From Thiocystis violascens DSM 198 (GTDB lineage Bacteria > Pseudomonadota > Gammaproteobacteria > Chromatiales > Chromatiaceae), in the NCBI RefSeq assembly GCF_000227745.2, contig NC_018012.1, positions 3,341,501-3,405,500 of the forward strand: a DNA stretch of 64,000 nt. Reading direction: 5' to 3'. The position numbers and the translations under genes are program-made. The notes under the pieces were generated by a model. That model had not been told where the DNA came from and ran no database searches. It saw only the letters and a list, made by a program, of their open reading frames with translations. How positions within the stretch are numbered: the stretch's first letter is position 1; every line of letters starts with the position of its first letter. Positions 1-9,118 of the stretch are shown here, one piece after another.

Positions 1-1562
1 CGGGCGCGGCCTCGGGCATCGCGGTTTTCGATGCCGACCGTGCCGAGCAACTCGGTCATGAGCAGGGGCTAAAGGTCATCCTGGTACGCGAAGAAACCAA
101 ACCCGAGGACATCCACGGCTTTTTCGCCGCCGAGGGCATTCTGACCTCGCGTGGCGGCAAGACCTCGCACGCTGCCGTGGTCGCGCGCGGCATGGGCAAA
201 CCCTGTGTGGCGGGCGCCGAGGGAATCAGCGTGGATGTCGACCGGCGCGAGGCGCGGGTCGGGCTCACCAGCTTCAAGGAGGGCGATGTCATCACGCTCG
301 ACGGCACCACCGGCAAGGTCTATCTGGGTGCCATCCCAACCGTGGAGCCGGACTTTACGCCGGAACTCAACACCCTGCTGGGCTGGGCGGACGCGGTGGC
401 GCGGCTCAAGGTTCTGGCGAATGCCGACACCCCGGACGATGCCCGTCGGGCGCGTAGCTATGGCGCGGTCGGCATCGGTCTGGCGCGCACCGAACGCATG
501 TTCAACGACGTGGAACGCCTGCCGATCGTGATCGAGATGATCGTCGCCGAGACGCCCGAAAAGCGTCAGGAGGCGCTCGATCGACTGCTGCCGCTCCAGC
601 GCAAGGACTTCCGCGAGCTGTTCGAGGTGATGTCGCCGAATCCGGTCACCATCCGTCTGCTCGATCCGCCGATCCACGAGTTCCTGCCCGACGAGCATGT
701 GCTGGAACGCGAGCTGTCGGAACTGCGGGTTCTCGCGCAGAACGCACGCGGCGTGACCGTCCTGGCCGGCGCCATGGGTCTGCTGCATGCCTCCGACGCC
801 CTGCGTCACGAGGTCGACACCGCGCGCCGCCACATCGATCCGGCCGTGGTGGAAGAGGTCATCGCCAAGAAGGAAGCGATGCTGCGCAAGGTGCGGGCGC
901 TCTACGAGACCAACCCCATGCTCGGTCATCGCGGCGTGCGGCTTGGCATCACCTTCCCCGAGATCTATCAGATGCAGGTGCGGGCGATCCTGGAGGCGGC
1001 GGCCGAATGCGCCAAGGCAGGGATCCAGGTCAAGCCCCAGATCAAGGTGCCCCAGGTCTGTACCGCAGCCGAACTGCGCAAGGTCAAGACCTTCGTCGAC
1101 ACCATCCATGCCGAGGTCGCCGAACGCTACGGCAAGCCGGTGAGCTTCAAGTTCGGCACCATGATCGAGGTGGTGCGGGCCTGTCTGCGCGCCGAGTCGC
1201 TAGCCGAGGAAGCCGAATTCTTCTCCTTCGGCACCAACGACCTGACCCAGGCGACCTTCTCCTTCTCGCGCGAGGATGCCGAGAACAAGTTCCTGCCGCT
1301 CTACAACCAGTCGGGCATCCTGCAGGACAACCCCTTCGATGTCCTGGACGTCAAGGGCGTCGGCAAGCTGATGAAACTGGCGGTGGACTGGGGGCGTTCG
1401 GTCAAGCCCGACCTGCATGTCGGCATCTGCGGCGAACACGGCGGCCATCCCGCCTCCATCGCCTTCTGTCACGAGGCCGGTCTGGATTATGTGAGCTGTT
1501 CGGGTCCGCGGGTGCCGGTGGCGCGTCTGGCGGCGGCGCATGCTGCGCTGCTGGCGGATTAA
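1..1562 (+). CDS. ppdK: Pyruvate, phosphate dikinase, C-terminal part (truncated by window edge)
   Basis: Interconverts pyruvate + ATP + Pi and PEP + AMP + PPi in the cytoplasm, linking glycolysis, gluconeogenesis and the C4 acid pool. The open frame enters from base 3 and has about 519 codons; whole PPDKs are near 880-900, so the ATP-grasp domain lies upstream of the window. Visible are the phosphohistidine swivel motif GGKTSHAAVVARG near base 155-195, the PEP/pyruvate TIM-barrel domain (RTERMF, then EVVRACLRAE), and the C-terminal catalytic cysteine region GICGEHGG followed by CSGPRVPVARLAAA. The histidine context and the C-terminal barrel argue for PPDK rather than PEP synthase or EI of the PTS. 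The call is secure; only the 5' part is missing. Confidence 0.95.
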   Translation, partial: GAASGIAVFDADRAEQLGHEQGLKVILVREETKPEDIHGFFAAEGILTSRGGKTSHAAVVARGMGKPCVAGAEGISVDVDRREARVGLTSFKEGDVITLDGTTGKVYLGAIPTVEPDFTPELNTLLGWADAVARLKVLANADTPDDARRARSYGAVGIGLARTERMFNDVERLPIVIEMIVAETPEKRQEALDRLLPLQRKDFRELFEVMSPNPVTIRLLDPPIHEFLPDEHVLERELSELRVLAQNARGVTVLAGAMGLLHASDALRHEVDTARRHIDPAVVEEVIAKKEAMLRKVRALYETNPMLGHRGVRLGITFPEIYQMQVRAILEAAAECAKAGIQVKPQIKVPQVCTAAELRKVKTFVDTIHAEVAERYGKPVSFKFGTMIEVVRACLRAESLAEEAEFFSFGTNDLTQATFSFSREDAENKFLPLYNQSGILQDNPFDVLDVKGVGKLMKLAVDWGRSVKPDLHVGICGEHGGHPASIAFCHEAGLDYVSCSGPRVPVARLAAAHAALLAD

Positions 1563-1589
1563 CCTGATCGAAGGGTCGTACTGACCAAA

Positions 1590-1618
1590 CCGGTTCCCAG
1601 GCCCTGCTTGGGAACCGG
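1590..1618 (+). terminator. Hairpin after ppdK, possible terminator
   Basis: A perfect 10-bp inverted repeat (1590-1599 with 1609-1618, 9-nt loop) lies 28 bp after the ppdK stop codon. No T-tract follows, so it could be a factor-dependent terminator or a 3'-end stabilising hairpin rather than a classic intrinsic terminator. Confidence 0.4.
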
Positions 1619-1718
1619 AACCGAGTTCATCCAGCATCCCTTCCTACTCTCGGTCACGCTTCTCCGACCCGGTTCCTGAAAACTGGATTGGCACTCAGCG
1701 GGAGGAAACACAGGCCGC

Positions 1719-3122
1719 ATGAATACCAAGCCTTGGAAGACGAACGACCGGGGGAACTTCCAGCGAGAATCCTCGAAACATTCGCCTACCGCGCTCTGTC
1801 GGGAGTTGGATCAGGTTGTGGTGCTGGTGTCCGGCGAGCCACCAGAGGGTTTACTGGATGGCTTTGCAGACATCGCCCGGAATGCGGACCCGTCGTCAGA
1901 GTACGCCGCTCTGTTTCTGTTTCCTGGCATCGAACCGGGTTTGATCGTCGAGGCGGTAACGTGCGCCTCTCCGCTCATCCCGATCGTCAACATGACGGGC
2001 CGCGCTTGCCCCCGCGCCGATTTCTCCGCGCCCATGCCCTCGCGCTCGGCGCTCCGGGAAGGCTGGACGGCGATCGACGAAATTCGGGCGAAGCTGCGTT
2101 TGCTGCCACCCTTGCCCGAGGGTGAGGATCGCGATCCTTTAACCTTGTGCTATCTGGCCTTTTCGCGCGATGGTCAGTTAAATGGCGTCATCGACCCGCA
2201 TGTCGAGGAGATGGTGTCTTATCCGCTCCTGACCGGAATTCCAGGATCGCGGGATATCCTGGAGTCGTTGGCCGAATCGGGATTGTTCGAGCGGCGGTTC
2301 TTCGAGCGCCTGCTGCTGTGCGAGCGGTGCGGATCGGCAAGAGCCTTGGCGCGGGAAGTCTGTCCGAGCTGCAACTCGGCGAACTTGGAAGAGATCCAGA
2401 TCGTTCATCACTATCGCTGCGGACACCAGGCGTCACGGAGCGAGTTCGACGATGGCGAGAACCTGATCTGCCCTAAGTGCCGTCATCGCTTGAGACATTA
2501 TGGCGTGGACTATGACACGCCCGGCGAGATGCAACGCTGCCGGACTTGTGGTAAGACCGCAGCGGAACCGCTGGTCTCGTTTCTCTGCGCCGATTGTAGT
2601 CATGAAACCCGCGGGGTCGATATCCAGACGCGCGAATACTCGCACTACCGACTCACCAAGGCAGGCGAACTGGCGGCGGAAGAAGGTCGCTTGCCGGGCC
2701 GTGAAATCGAGGAACTGTTGAGCCGTCTGGCGGGTTGGCGCAGCCCGCATAATCTGGCGCTGATCCTGGAATCGATCCATCGCGTGCACACACGCTATGA
2801 ACGTCCCTATACGGTGGTCTCCATCCCGGTGCCCGATTTGGAACAGGCGCGCCAGGAACTCGGCGCGACCGGCATCACGCGGCTACGGCGTGCCCTTGTG
2901 GACATGCTCCGCGAGAGTTTGCGTAGCGCGGACTTCGTCGCGCTGCACGAAGGGCGGATCGTCATGCTGCTTCCCGAAACTGACCCGGCGAACGGAGAGG
3001 CGGTTATGAAACGACTGAGCCAGCAGATTCGGGAAAGCTTCGGCGAGAAGATGCGGTTGGAGGCAAGCCTCGTGGGGTACGATCAATCGCCATCCCTGAT
3101 CGCCATGCTGTCTAAACGCTGA
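1719..3122 (+). CDS. TackOD1 zinc-ribbon protein with degenerate GGDEF-like C-terminus
   Basis: A 467-residue protein with no membrane segment. The middle third carries four CxxC pairs (CERC..CPSC, CPKC, CRTC, CADC, and a C-G-H), the pattern of the TackOD1 output domain found in response regulators. The last ~110 residues resemble a GGDEF fold (RSADFVALHEGRIVMLLPETD) but the GGDEF signature itself is lost, so it should not make cyclic-di-GMP and may be a sensing or docking domain. The first ~150 residues are not recognised; there is no clear receiver Asp. A GGAGG lies 13 nt before the ATG. It is 10 bp upstream of a polysaccharide-synthase-type glycosyltransferase and an HlyD-like protein, so I infer that it regulates or scaffolds that synthase. 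Confidence 0.7.
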   Translation: MNTKPWKTNDRGNFQRESSKHSPTALCRELDQVVVLVSGEPPEGLLDGFADIARNADPSSEYAALFLFPGIEPGLIVEAVTCASPLIPIVNMTGRACPRADFSAPMPSRSALREGWTAIDEIRAKLRLLPPLPEGEDRDPLTLCYLAFSRDGQLNGVIDPHVEEMVSYPLLTGIPGSRDILESLAESGLFERRFFERLLLCERCGSARALAREVCPSCNSANLEEIQIVHHYRCGHQASRSEFDDGENLICPKCRHRLRHYGVDYDTPGEMQRCRTCGKTAAEPLVSFLCADCSHETRGVDIQTREYSHYRLTKAGELAAEEGRLPGREIEELLSRLAGWRSPHNLALILESIHRVHTRYERPYTVVSIPVPDLEQARQELGATGITRLRRALVDMLRESLRSADFVALHEGRIVMLLPETDPANGEAVMKRLSQQIRESFGEKMRLEASLVGYDQSPSLIAMLSKR

Positions 3123-3132
3123 CCGCGCGGCC

Positions 3133-4395
3133 ATGCTAGAAGACGGTCTGGCGTTTCTCGCCTCGCAGGATTTCAGATCCCTCATCTCGGTCTTCTGGTA
3201 TTTCGCCATCTTCGAGATCCCGCGCTATACGCTCTCGACGATTGCGGTCGGCGTGCATGCGGCCTTCCATCGTCCCTATCCGCGCACGCCGGCGACCACG
3301 CCGGCGAGCGTGCTCATGGTCGGCCACAACGAAACCAAGGGTCTGGTCCGCTCGGTCAGATCTCTCCACGAGCAGACGCACCGCAATCTGCAGATTGTCG
3401 TGGTCGATGACGGTTCGACCGAGCCGATGACGGAACTGGCACTGCGTCTGCAGCAGCAGGGTCTGGTGGATACGGTCGTATCGGCGGGGATTCGCGGCGG
3501 TAAGGCGGCCGCGCTGAACCTCGGACTGCGGTATTGTCGGCATGACATCATCGTGGTGGCGGACATCGATACCTCTTTCGATCGAGATGCGGTGGAACAC
3601 CTGTTGCGTCCGCTGGTGCACGATCCGAGCATCGGCGCGGTCGGCGGGAATATTGCCGTCCGAAATCCGCGCGCGTCGCTTCTCACCCGTTTCCAATCGC
3701 TCGAATATTTCAGCAATATCTCGCTCGGGCGCCAGTTCACCTCGATGTTCGGAATTCTGGCCATCGTCTCCGGCGCCTTCGGCGCCTACCGGCGCAGAGG
3801 GCTAGAGACCGTCGGCGGTTGGGACGTAGGGCCTGGCGACGATAGCAATGTCACCACCAAGATCCGCCGCGCTGGTTGGCGCATTATCTTCGAGCCCCAG
3901 GCCTGGGCGCTAACGGACGTGCCGGTGACGGATCGCGCGCTCGACAATCAACGGTTGCGTTGGAACCGCAGCCTAATCCGTAACCGATGGCGCAAATTCC
4001 GGTCGGTATTTAATCCTTTTCAGCATAATTTTTCGACGGCCGACATGGTGGCCGCAATCAATCTTCTGTGGTTTCATCTCGTGCTAACGTTTGCCTGGGT
4101 CGGCTACATTACCTATCTCGTCCTCAACCATGGAGCCGACGCATTGGTGTTGCTGATCGCACTGCATGCTTTGGTCATTTTTTTCGACTACTTCGAGTTT
4201 GCGGTAGCCATGTTGTTCGTGCCGCGCCCCGGCATGTGGCGCTTGCTCGCCTATGTCCCCGGTATGACCTTCTACGTCGCTTATTATATGCGCATTAACC
4301 GCCTGCGAGCCTATCTGAGCGAACTCGTCCTGCGCCGCTCATACACTGATCCATTTTATCCATCCAAGGTTCGTGACGCTCAGGATCAGTTTTGA
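3133..4395 (+). CDS. Processive family 2 glycosyltransferase (BcsA/Alg8/NodC type), inner membrane
   Basis: 420 residues. It has one membrane segment near 15-45, a cytoplasmic GT-A domain and about three hydrophobic segments after residue 288. Catalytic motifs of processive GT2 enzymes are present in order: VVDDGS (about 90-95), the DxD-type DID (144-146), GPGDDSN (acceptor-site acid, about 233-239) and QRLRW (273-277). Such enzymes polymerise a sugar nucleotide into a beta-glycan while extruding it across the inner membrane. The polymer cannot be read from the sequence. The gene is 10 bp after the TackOD1 gene and its stop overlaps the TTG alternative start of the next gene, so the three are one operon. 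The pairing with an HlyD-like partner resembles alginate Alg8-Alg44. Confidence 0.85.
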   Translation: MLEDGLAFLASQDFRSLISVFWYFAIFEIPRYTLSTIAVGVHAAFHRPYPRTPATTPASVLMVGHNETKGLVRSVRSLHEQTHRNLQIVVVDDGSTEPMTELALRLQQQGLVDTVVSAGIRGGKAAALNLGLRYCRHDIIVVADIDTSFDRDAVEHLLRPLVHDPSIGAVGGNIAVRNPRASLLTRFQSLEYFSNISLGRQFTSMFGILAIVSGAFGAYRRRGLETVGGWDVGPGDDSNVTTKIRRAGWRIIFEPQAWALTDVPVTDRALDNQRLRWNRSLIRNRWRKFRSVFNPFQHNFSTADMVAAINLLWFHLVLTFAWVGYITYLVLNHGADALVLLIALHALVIFFDYFEFAVAMLFVPRPGMWRLLAYVPGMTFYVAYYMRINRLRAYLSELVLRRSYTDPFYPSKVRDAQDQF

Positions 4396-4397
4396 CC

Positions 4398-5486
4398 ATG
4401 CAACGAATCCGTCCCAAGATTCGTGTCGATCAGCTACGGAGCGAAGCACGCCCAGTCAAACGGGGGGCTGTCGGTCGTTATGTCTATCTCGCGCTTCTTC
4501 TATTTTTTGTGTTTTATCTGATCGATATTGTCACCGAAGGGCTGTTCTTTCTGGAAGGAGAGGGGATGATCGTTCGCGATGCCCAGGTTATCGCCGCCGA
4601 GCGTGTCGCGACCGTCACCGAATTGTCTGTCAAGCTTGGCGACGAGGTGACCGAGGGACAAAGGCTCGCGCGCCTGCGCTCCCAGGATGCCCTGGAAACC
4701 CTGGTCAGACTCACGGCCGATTTGACGCAGGCGGAATTCTCGCTAACCGAGATGCGTATCCGTAGCAAGGCACTGAATGGACTGATCGACGAGGCGCGGA
4801 TTCGGGTCTCCTGGAATGAAAATGCACGACGCGAGCTGAGCCGGGCGGATAAAGAGGGCCTGCTGATTCGGCATCAGGGGGCGCAGATGGTTGACGACAC
4901 CTACCAAAGCATCTCGGAGCTTCGTCAATTGGAGATCGAACGCGACACCATCGCTGCCGAGTTGCCGAGTCTTGAAACCCGGGTGATGTCGGCCAGACAG
5001 GTGCTGGATGCGCTCACCGGAGTCTATAATGACGGTTATGTGCACGCGCCGGCGAAAGGGACCGTGGGGGCGCTGGAGGTGGAGTTGGGAAGCGTGGTCA
5101 AGGTCGGCGATCAAGTTTTGCGCATCCATGAGGGATCCGCCTATGTGCTGGCGTATCTGCCGACGGGTAGCTTTCATCGGGTCCGCGAAGGCGAGTCTGT
5201 CACGCTGCGGGATGGGATCTGGGTTGCGACGGGCCGGGTGGAGCGCATTCTGCCGCTGGCGACCGTCCTCCCGCCAGAGTTCAAGCGCGCCTTCGAGGCG
5301 GTGCGGACGCAGCAGATCGTTCGCATCGCACTGTCCGGCGCGACGGAGCCCCCTCCGCTCTTCACCAAGGTCGAGATTAGTTGGGAACACTCCCCCTGGG
5401 GTTGGGTTGCCCGCGCCTTGGAGCGTCTCAGGATGCACCTTGACCCCGACCGAGCAACCATGGAGGTATTGCCATCGACGGGATAG
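4398..5486 (+). CDS. HlyD/Alg44-like periplasmic adaptor of the glycosyltransferase
   Basis: About 362 residues: a short basic N-terminus, one membrane anchor (residues ~27-50, LALLLFFVFYLIDIV), then a biotinyl-lipoyl/alpha-hairpin/beta-barrel layout typical of membrane fusion proteins (VTELSVKLGDEVTEGQ, a coiled-coil-like stretch ~90-200, then HAPAKGTVGALEVELGSVV). ATG 4398 is chosen; an in-frame TTG at 4392 overlaps the upstream stop codon, so translational coupling is likely either way. In alginate-type systems such a protein spans the periplasm and couples the GT2 synthase to export; here it lacks the PilZ domain of Alg44. No cognate outer-membrane porin is in the window. Confidence 0.75.
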   Translation: MQRIRPKIRVDQLRSEARPVKRGAVGRYVYLALLLFFVFYLIDIVTEGLFFLEGEGMIVRDAQVIAAERVATVTELSVKLGDEVTEGQRLARLRSQDALETLVRLTADLTQAEFSLTEMRIRSKALNGLIDEARIRVSWNENARRELSRADKEGLLIRHQGAQMVDDTYQSISELRQLEIERDTIAAELPSLETRVMSARQVLDALTGVYNDGYVHAPAKGTVGALEVELGSVVKVGDQVLRIHEGSAYVLAYLPTGSFHRVREGESVTLRDGIWVATGRVERILPLATVLPPEFKRAFEAVRTQQIVRIALSGATEPPPLFTKVEISWEHSPWGWVARALERLRMHLDPDRATMEVLPSTG

Positions 5487-5739
5487 CAATCTTTCGATAT
5501 GGTTTTCTTAAAAAGGGCGTTATGCGTCCGATGCGTCAATTCCTGCCATGCCTGACAATTTGCGACAGGGTGTTTTAACGGCGATTGCGTTTATGTCCGT
5601 TCCAGTCAGGCGTTATCCATCCCAATCCAGCCGTTCGATCGCAACGGCGCATGTTGCTGGGCGCCTCTAACGGCGCGAATATTGCGTTTAAAAATATATT
5701 ATCTCGACGCCTGCGCTGATCGCGCACGGAGATTTTTTC
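5487..5739 (+). promoter_or_regulatory. AT-rich upstream region of the PEP-CTERM gene
   Basis: 253 bp between the HlyD-like gene and the PEP-CTERM gene. The last ~60 bp are distinctly AT-rich (around 5690-5705) in an otherwise GC-rich sequence and a GGAG ribosome-binding site lies ~8 nt before the ATG at 5740. A promoter is likely here, but no convincing -35/-10 pair was assigned. Confidence 0.35.
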
Positions 5740-6531
5740 ATGAATAGCGCGAACGCCCGTACTCGTCGCCTGCTTGGTCTCTGTCTGACGCTGGCAACTG
5801 GCTTTTCGTCAGCGACAGTGATCAAGGACGCCACCAACTTTGAAACGGAAGCGCGCGCTCGATACGGCGACGGTTCGCTCCGTCTCGAGAGTTTCGATTC
5901 GGCGCTGCCCGGTCAATACAAAACCGGAACGCCATCCCTCAGACTCGATAATCTGACCCTGTATTCGTCGCGCTTCAGCGTCGTCGACGAAACGCATTAC
6001 CTGTCCGCTGGAGCAGGACATGCGATCAATGCGGTTCCCGGGGGGTGGGGCCTCGGGGATGCTGGCTGGACTTCGGAGTTCAATTCCTACAGCTCAGTGC
6101 GGTTCGTTTTTGACCGACCGATTCAGTTTTTCGGCCTGGATGTGTATGACCTCGGAACTTCGACGGGGCAATCCCTATTGCGGGCAAGTTTGGACGGCAG
6201 CGCGGCGTTCGACCTGTTGCTCCAGGGAGCGCCTTGGGGAAGCGCGCCATGCGATCCCGCGGTCAGTGGATATGGCTGCCATAACAACGTATATTTAAGT
6301 ACTTCATTGTTCGCGGGTTTTTTTAGCGACAAGGCTTTCCGATCGATTGAGTTGACTCTGATCGAGGGGGAATCGGTCAAACCGGGCGGTTTCGTCAAGG
6401 ACGATTATGTCGGGTTCGACAATCTGCGCTATGGGTATGCTGTCCCAGCGCCGGCAACCTTCGGCCTGGTTGGTCTCGGATTGTTGTTGCTTGTCGGTGG
6501 CGTCGGCGGGCCGTGGCGCTCGCCAACCTAA
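5740..6531 (+). CDS. PEP-CTERM sorting-domain protein (VPAPAT variant), secreted
   Basis: 263 residues. A signal peptide (basic start, hydrophobic LLGLCLTLATGF) precedes a beta-rich extracellular domain of ~200 residues with one Cys pair (CDPAVSGYGC). The C-terminus is the tripartite sorting signal: VPAPATFG, a glycine/leucine-rich transmembrane segment, then a basic tail (GGPWRSPT). The VPAPAT form replaces the canonical VPEP and is common in gammaproteobacteria. Such proteins are cleaved by exosortase and are linked to extracellular polysaccharide. No exosortase gene is present here, but the protein follows a polysaccharide synthase operon, which fits. Its own upstream AT-rich region suggests separate transcription. 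Confidence 0.85.
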   Translation: MNSANARTRRLLGLCLTLATGFSSATVIKDATNFETEARARYGDGSLRLESFDSALPGQYKTGTPSLRLDNLTLYSSRFSVVDETHYLSAGAGHAINAVPGGWGLGDAGWTSEFNSYSSVRFVFDRPIQFFGLDVYDLGTSTGQSLLRASLDGSAAFDLLLQGAPWGSAPCDPAVSGYGCHNNVYLSTSLFAGFFSDKAFRSIELTLIEGESVKPGGFVKDDYVGFDNLRYGYAVPAPATFGLVGLGLLLLVGGVGGPWRSPT

Positions 6532-6644
6532 ACTAGTCTCGAAAACCGGACAGCCATTTAAGCTGTCAAGCGGGCACGAAAGAGTGCGGCAATTCTCAGT
6601 AGGCTTGACGTTCGCCGTCTCCTGACGCTGTTCGTGGCGATCCT

Positions 6645-6685
6645 GAAGCCGTTCGTGGTGAGGCCCTCGAACCACGAATGGCTTC
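6645..6685. repeat. Dispersed palindromic element, copy 1 (intergenic 6532-6926)
   Basis: Arms 6645-6659 and 6671-6685 are complementary with one mismatch and contain the core CGTTCGTGGT/ACCACGAA. The same core forms palindromes at 19273-19331, 26969-27030 and 36400-36508. The remaining gene-free sequence between the PEP-CTERM gene and ccmD (6532-6926) shows nothing else I can support; both genes converge on it, so the palindrome may also serve as a bidirectional 3' structure. Confidence 0.7.
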
Positions 6686-6926
6686 ACGCTCCGAGTCTGC
6701 GGGTATCCCGTTCGTTCCATTCGACGGACTTATGACAGGCTTCCCCCTTCGATCCTACCACCACGGCAAATGTCTCCGCGCCGCTGAACACGCCCAGCGC
6801 AGTTGCCGGGCTGGCGGGCAGCGTCCCCTAGCAACCGGCCTGATGGCGCCAGCCGTAGAGGGTGCGGGATGCCCAACTCGCGCGCCAACGCCTGCACGCG
6901 GACATGATTGGGCGGGAGCCGCTTCA

Positions 6927-7085
6927 TCATGATCCACGCATCCGCATCAATCGACCCAAACGAGACAGCATGCTTCGCCGCTCCGCGCGAAGTTGCAGGA
7001 TTTCGGCCAGCAGCAGGAGCGCGACCATGCCGTAGGCGCCCCAGACGAAAAAGGCATAGCCGCCTTGCGAGAAAAACTCGGTCAT
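6927..7085 (-). CDS. ccmD: Heme exporter protein CcmD
   Basis: A 52-residue single-span protein: an N-terminal FFSQGGYAFFVWGAYG segment, one membrane helix (MVALLLLAEIL), then a basic cytoplasmic tail with many Arg. This is the CcmD pattern. CcmD joins CcmABC and is needed for release of heme-loaded CcmE. Its ATG (7083-7085) overlaps the ccmC stop codon as ATGA, so the two are translationally coupled. It is the last gene of the minus-strand ccm run. Confidence 0.9.
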   Translation of the reverse strand: MTEFFSQGGYAFFVWGAYGMVALLLLAEILQLRAERRSMLSRLGRLMRMRGS

Positions 7086-7840
7086 TTGCGGTCTCCGTCG
7101 GTCAAGAGTTCGCGCACCCAGGCGCTCTCCGCTTCGCGCGTCAGGATGATGCCGCGCAGACGCATGAAGGTGGTAGCGAAGGAATACATCCAGAACGCCA
7201 GGGTCATGGTCAGCATCGCAAACAGGATGTTGCCGTCCATGCGGCCCAGGCCGGAACGCTGATGCAGCGCCGCGCACTGGTTCGGGTCCGGACAGTTGAT
7301 GGACCAGAAGATGACCGGCACCATGACGAGCCCGACAAGCGCGAGCAGGGCGGAGGCGCGATCCGCGCGGCGCACATCGTCGATGGCCGAATGCAGCGCC
7401 ATGTAGCCGATATACATGAAAAACAGCACCAGTTCGGAGGTCAGGCGCGGATCCCAATCCCAATAGGTGCCCCAGCTCGGACGGCCCCAGAAGGCCCCGG
7501 TCCAGAGTGCCAGGAAGGTGAAGATGGCCCCGGTCGGCGCGATCGCGTTGGCCATCATGAACGACAGCCGGGTGTTGAACGCCAGCCCGATCGCGGCCCA
7601 GCCGACCATGACGACATAAAGCCACATCGACATCCAGGCCGAGGGGACGTGGATGAAGATGATGCGGTAATACTCCTTCTGCGGGTTGCCGCCGCCAAGC
7701 CGGTCGGCCGTCTCGAAGAAGCCCCAATAGAGGCCAACGATGAGCAGAATGACCGTCAGGCCCCAAAACACCGGAATGAGTCGTCCGGCGAGCGGATAGA
7801 AGGAGGCGGGGGATGAAAATTTGAACCAGTTGAGGGTCAT
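7082..7840 (-). CDS. ccmC: Heme exporter CcmC with an unusual Cys-containing loop
   Basis: 252 residues, six hydrophobic segments. CcmC presents heme at the periplasmic face to CcmE through a tryptophan-rich WWD loop: here WGTYWDWDPRLT at ~123-134. The first conserved axial His is H64 (FIHVPSAW). The second loop is atypical: where CcmC usually has a short WWNTLHQ motif, this protein has NCPDPNQCAALHQ (C183, C189, H193), about five residues longer and without the Trp pair. It keeps the HQ, so function may be preserved. ccmD overlaps its 3' end; a DUF2442 gene ends 78 bp upstream, so ccmC is separated from ccmB by an inserted gene pair. Confidence 0.95.
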   Translation of the reverse strand: MTLNWFKFSSPASFYPLAGRLIPVFWGLTVILLIVGLYWGFFETADRLGGGNPQKEYYRIIFIHVPSAWMSMWLYVVMVGWAAIGLAFNTRLSFMMANAIAPTGAIFTFLALWTGAFWGRPSWGTYWDWDPRLTSELVLFFMYIGYMALHSAIDDVRRADRASALLALVGLVMVPVIFWSINCPDPNQCAALHQRSGLGRMDGNILFAMLTMTLAFWMYSFATTFMRLRGIILTREAESAWVRELLTDGDRK

Positions 7841-7918
7841 TGGGTTGAGTATGGTCGTTGGAGTTGGAGATCTGAATGATGATGAATCGAAACTGACCGT
7901 GATGGCTTTTGATTTACG

Positions 7919-8405
<487 letters not shown>

Positions 8406-8441
8406 TTTATCTCTGTCTCCACGGTCAGCCATGATCGACGA

Positions 8442-9113
8442 CTATTCGATCGAAATCCGCAACGCCGCCGCCGAGGCAACCGGGGCAAAAATCAGTGCGA
8501 CCACCAGAAACGCGCCCAGCAATGAAAGGTAAGGTCCGATATCCGCCAGGTCGATAGTACTGACCTCCACCGCACCCGCGCCATAGACCAGAACCGGAAT
8601 ATAAAGCGGCAGAATCAGCAGCGACAACAGGATTCCGCCGCCGCGCAGGCCGAGCGTTAGGGCCGCGCCGATGGCGCCGATCAGGCTCAGGATCGGTGTG
8701 CCGAGCAGGAGCGAGAACATCATGACGCCGATCGCGGTCTCCGACAGGTGATACTGCATGCCGACCAGCGGGGCGATCAGCACCAGCGGCAGCCCGGTCA
8801 GGAGCCAGTGGGCGGCGATCTTCGCCAGCACCAGCAGCGCCAGCGGTTGGGCGGTCAGCAACATCTGCTCCAGCGTACCGTCCTCGTAGTCCGCCGCGAA
8901 GAGGCGCTCCAGGGCCAGCATCGAGGCCAGCAAAGCCGCCACCCAGACCACTCCGGGTCCGAGAATGCGCAGTACCTGATGTTCGGTGCCGACACCGAGC
9001 GGAAAGAGGCTCACCACGATCACGAAAAAAAACAGCGTGGTCAGCACGTCCGTGCGTCGGCGCAGGGCGAGCGTCAGATCGCGTATCAGAATGCACCAGA
9101 AGACTCGCAGCAT
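8442..9113 (-). CDS. ccmB: Heme exporter permease CcmB
   Basis: 223 residues with six hydrophobic segments, the permease half of the CcmAB ABC transporter that drives release of holo-CcmE in cytochrome c maturation system I. Family marks: RDLTLALRRRTDVL at the N-terminus, LFAADYEDGTLEQMLL and LPLYIPVLVYGAGAV. Start ATG 9113 lies 5 bp after the ccmA stop, so the two are coupled. DUF4160 begins 36 bp downstream of its stop. Confidence 0.95.
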   Translation of the reverse strand: MLRVFWCILIRDLTLALRRRTDVLTTLFFFVIVVSLFPLGVGTEHQVLRILGPGVVWVAALLASMLALERLFAADYEDGTLEQMLLTAQPLALLVLAKIAAHWLLTGLPLVLIAPLVGMQYHLSETAIGVMMFSLLLGTPILSLIGAIGAALTLGLRGGGILLSLLILPLYIPVLVYGAGAVEVSTIDLADIGPYLSLLGAFLVVALIFAPVASAAALRISIE

Positions 9114-9118
9114 GACGA

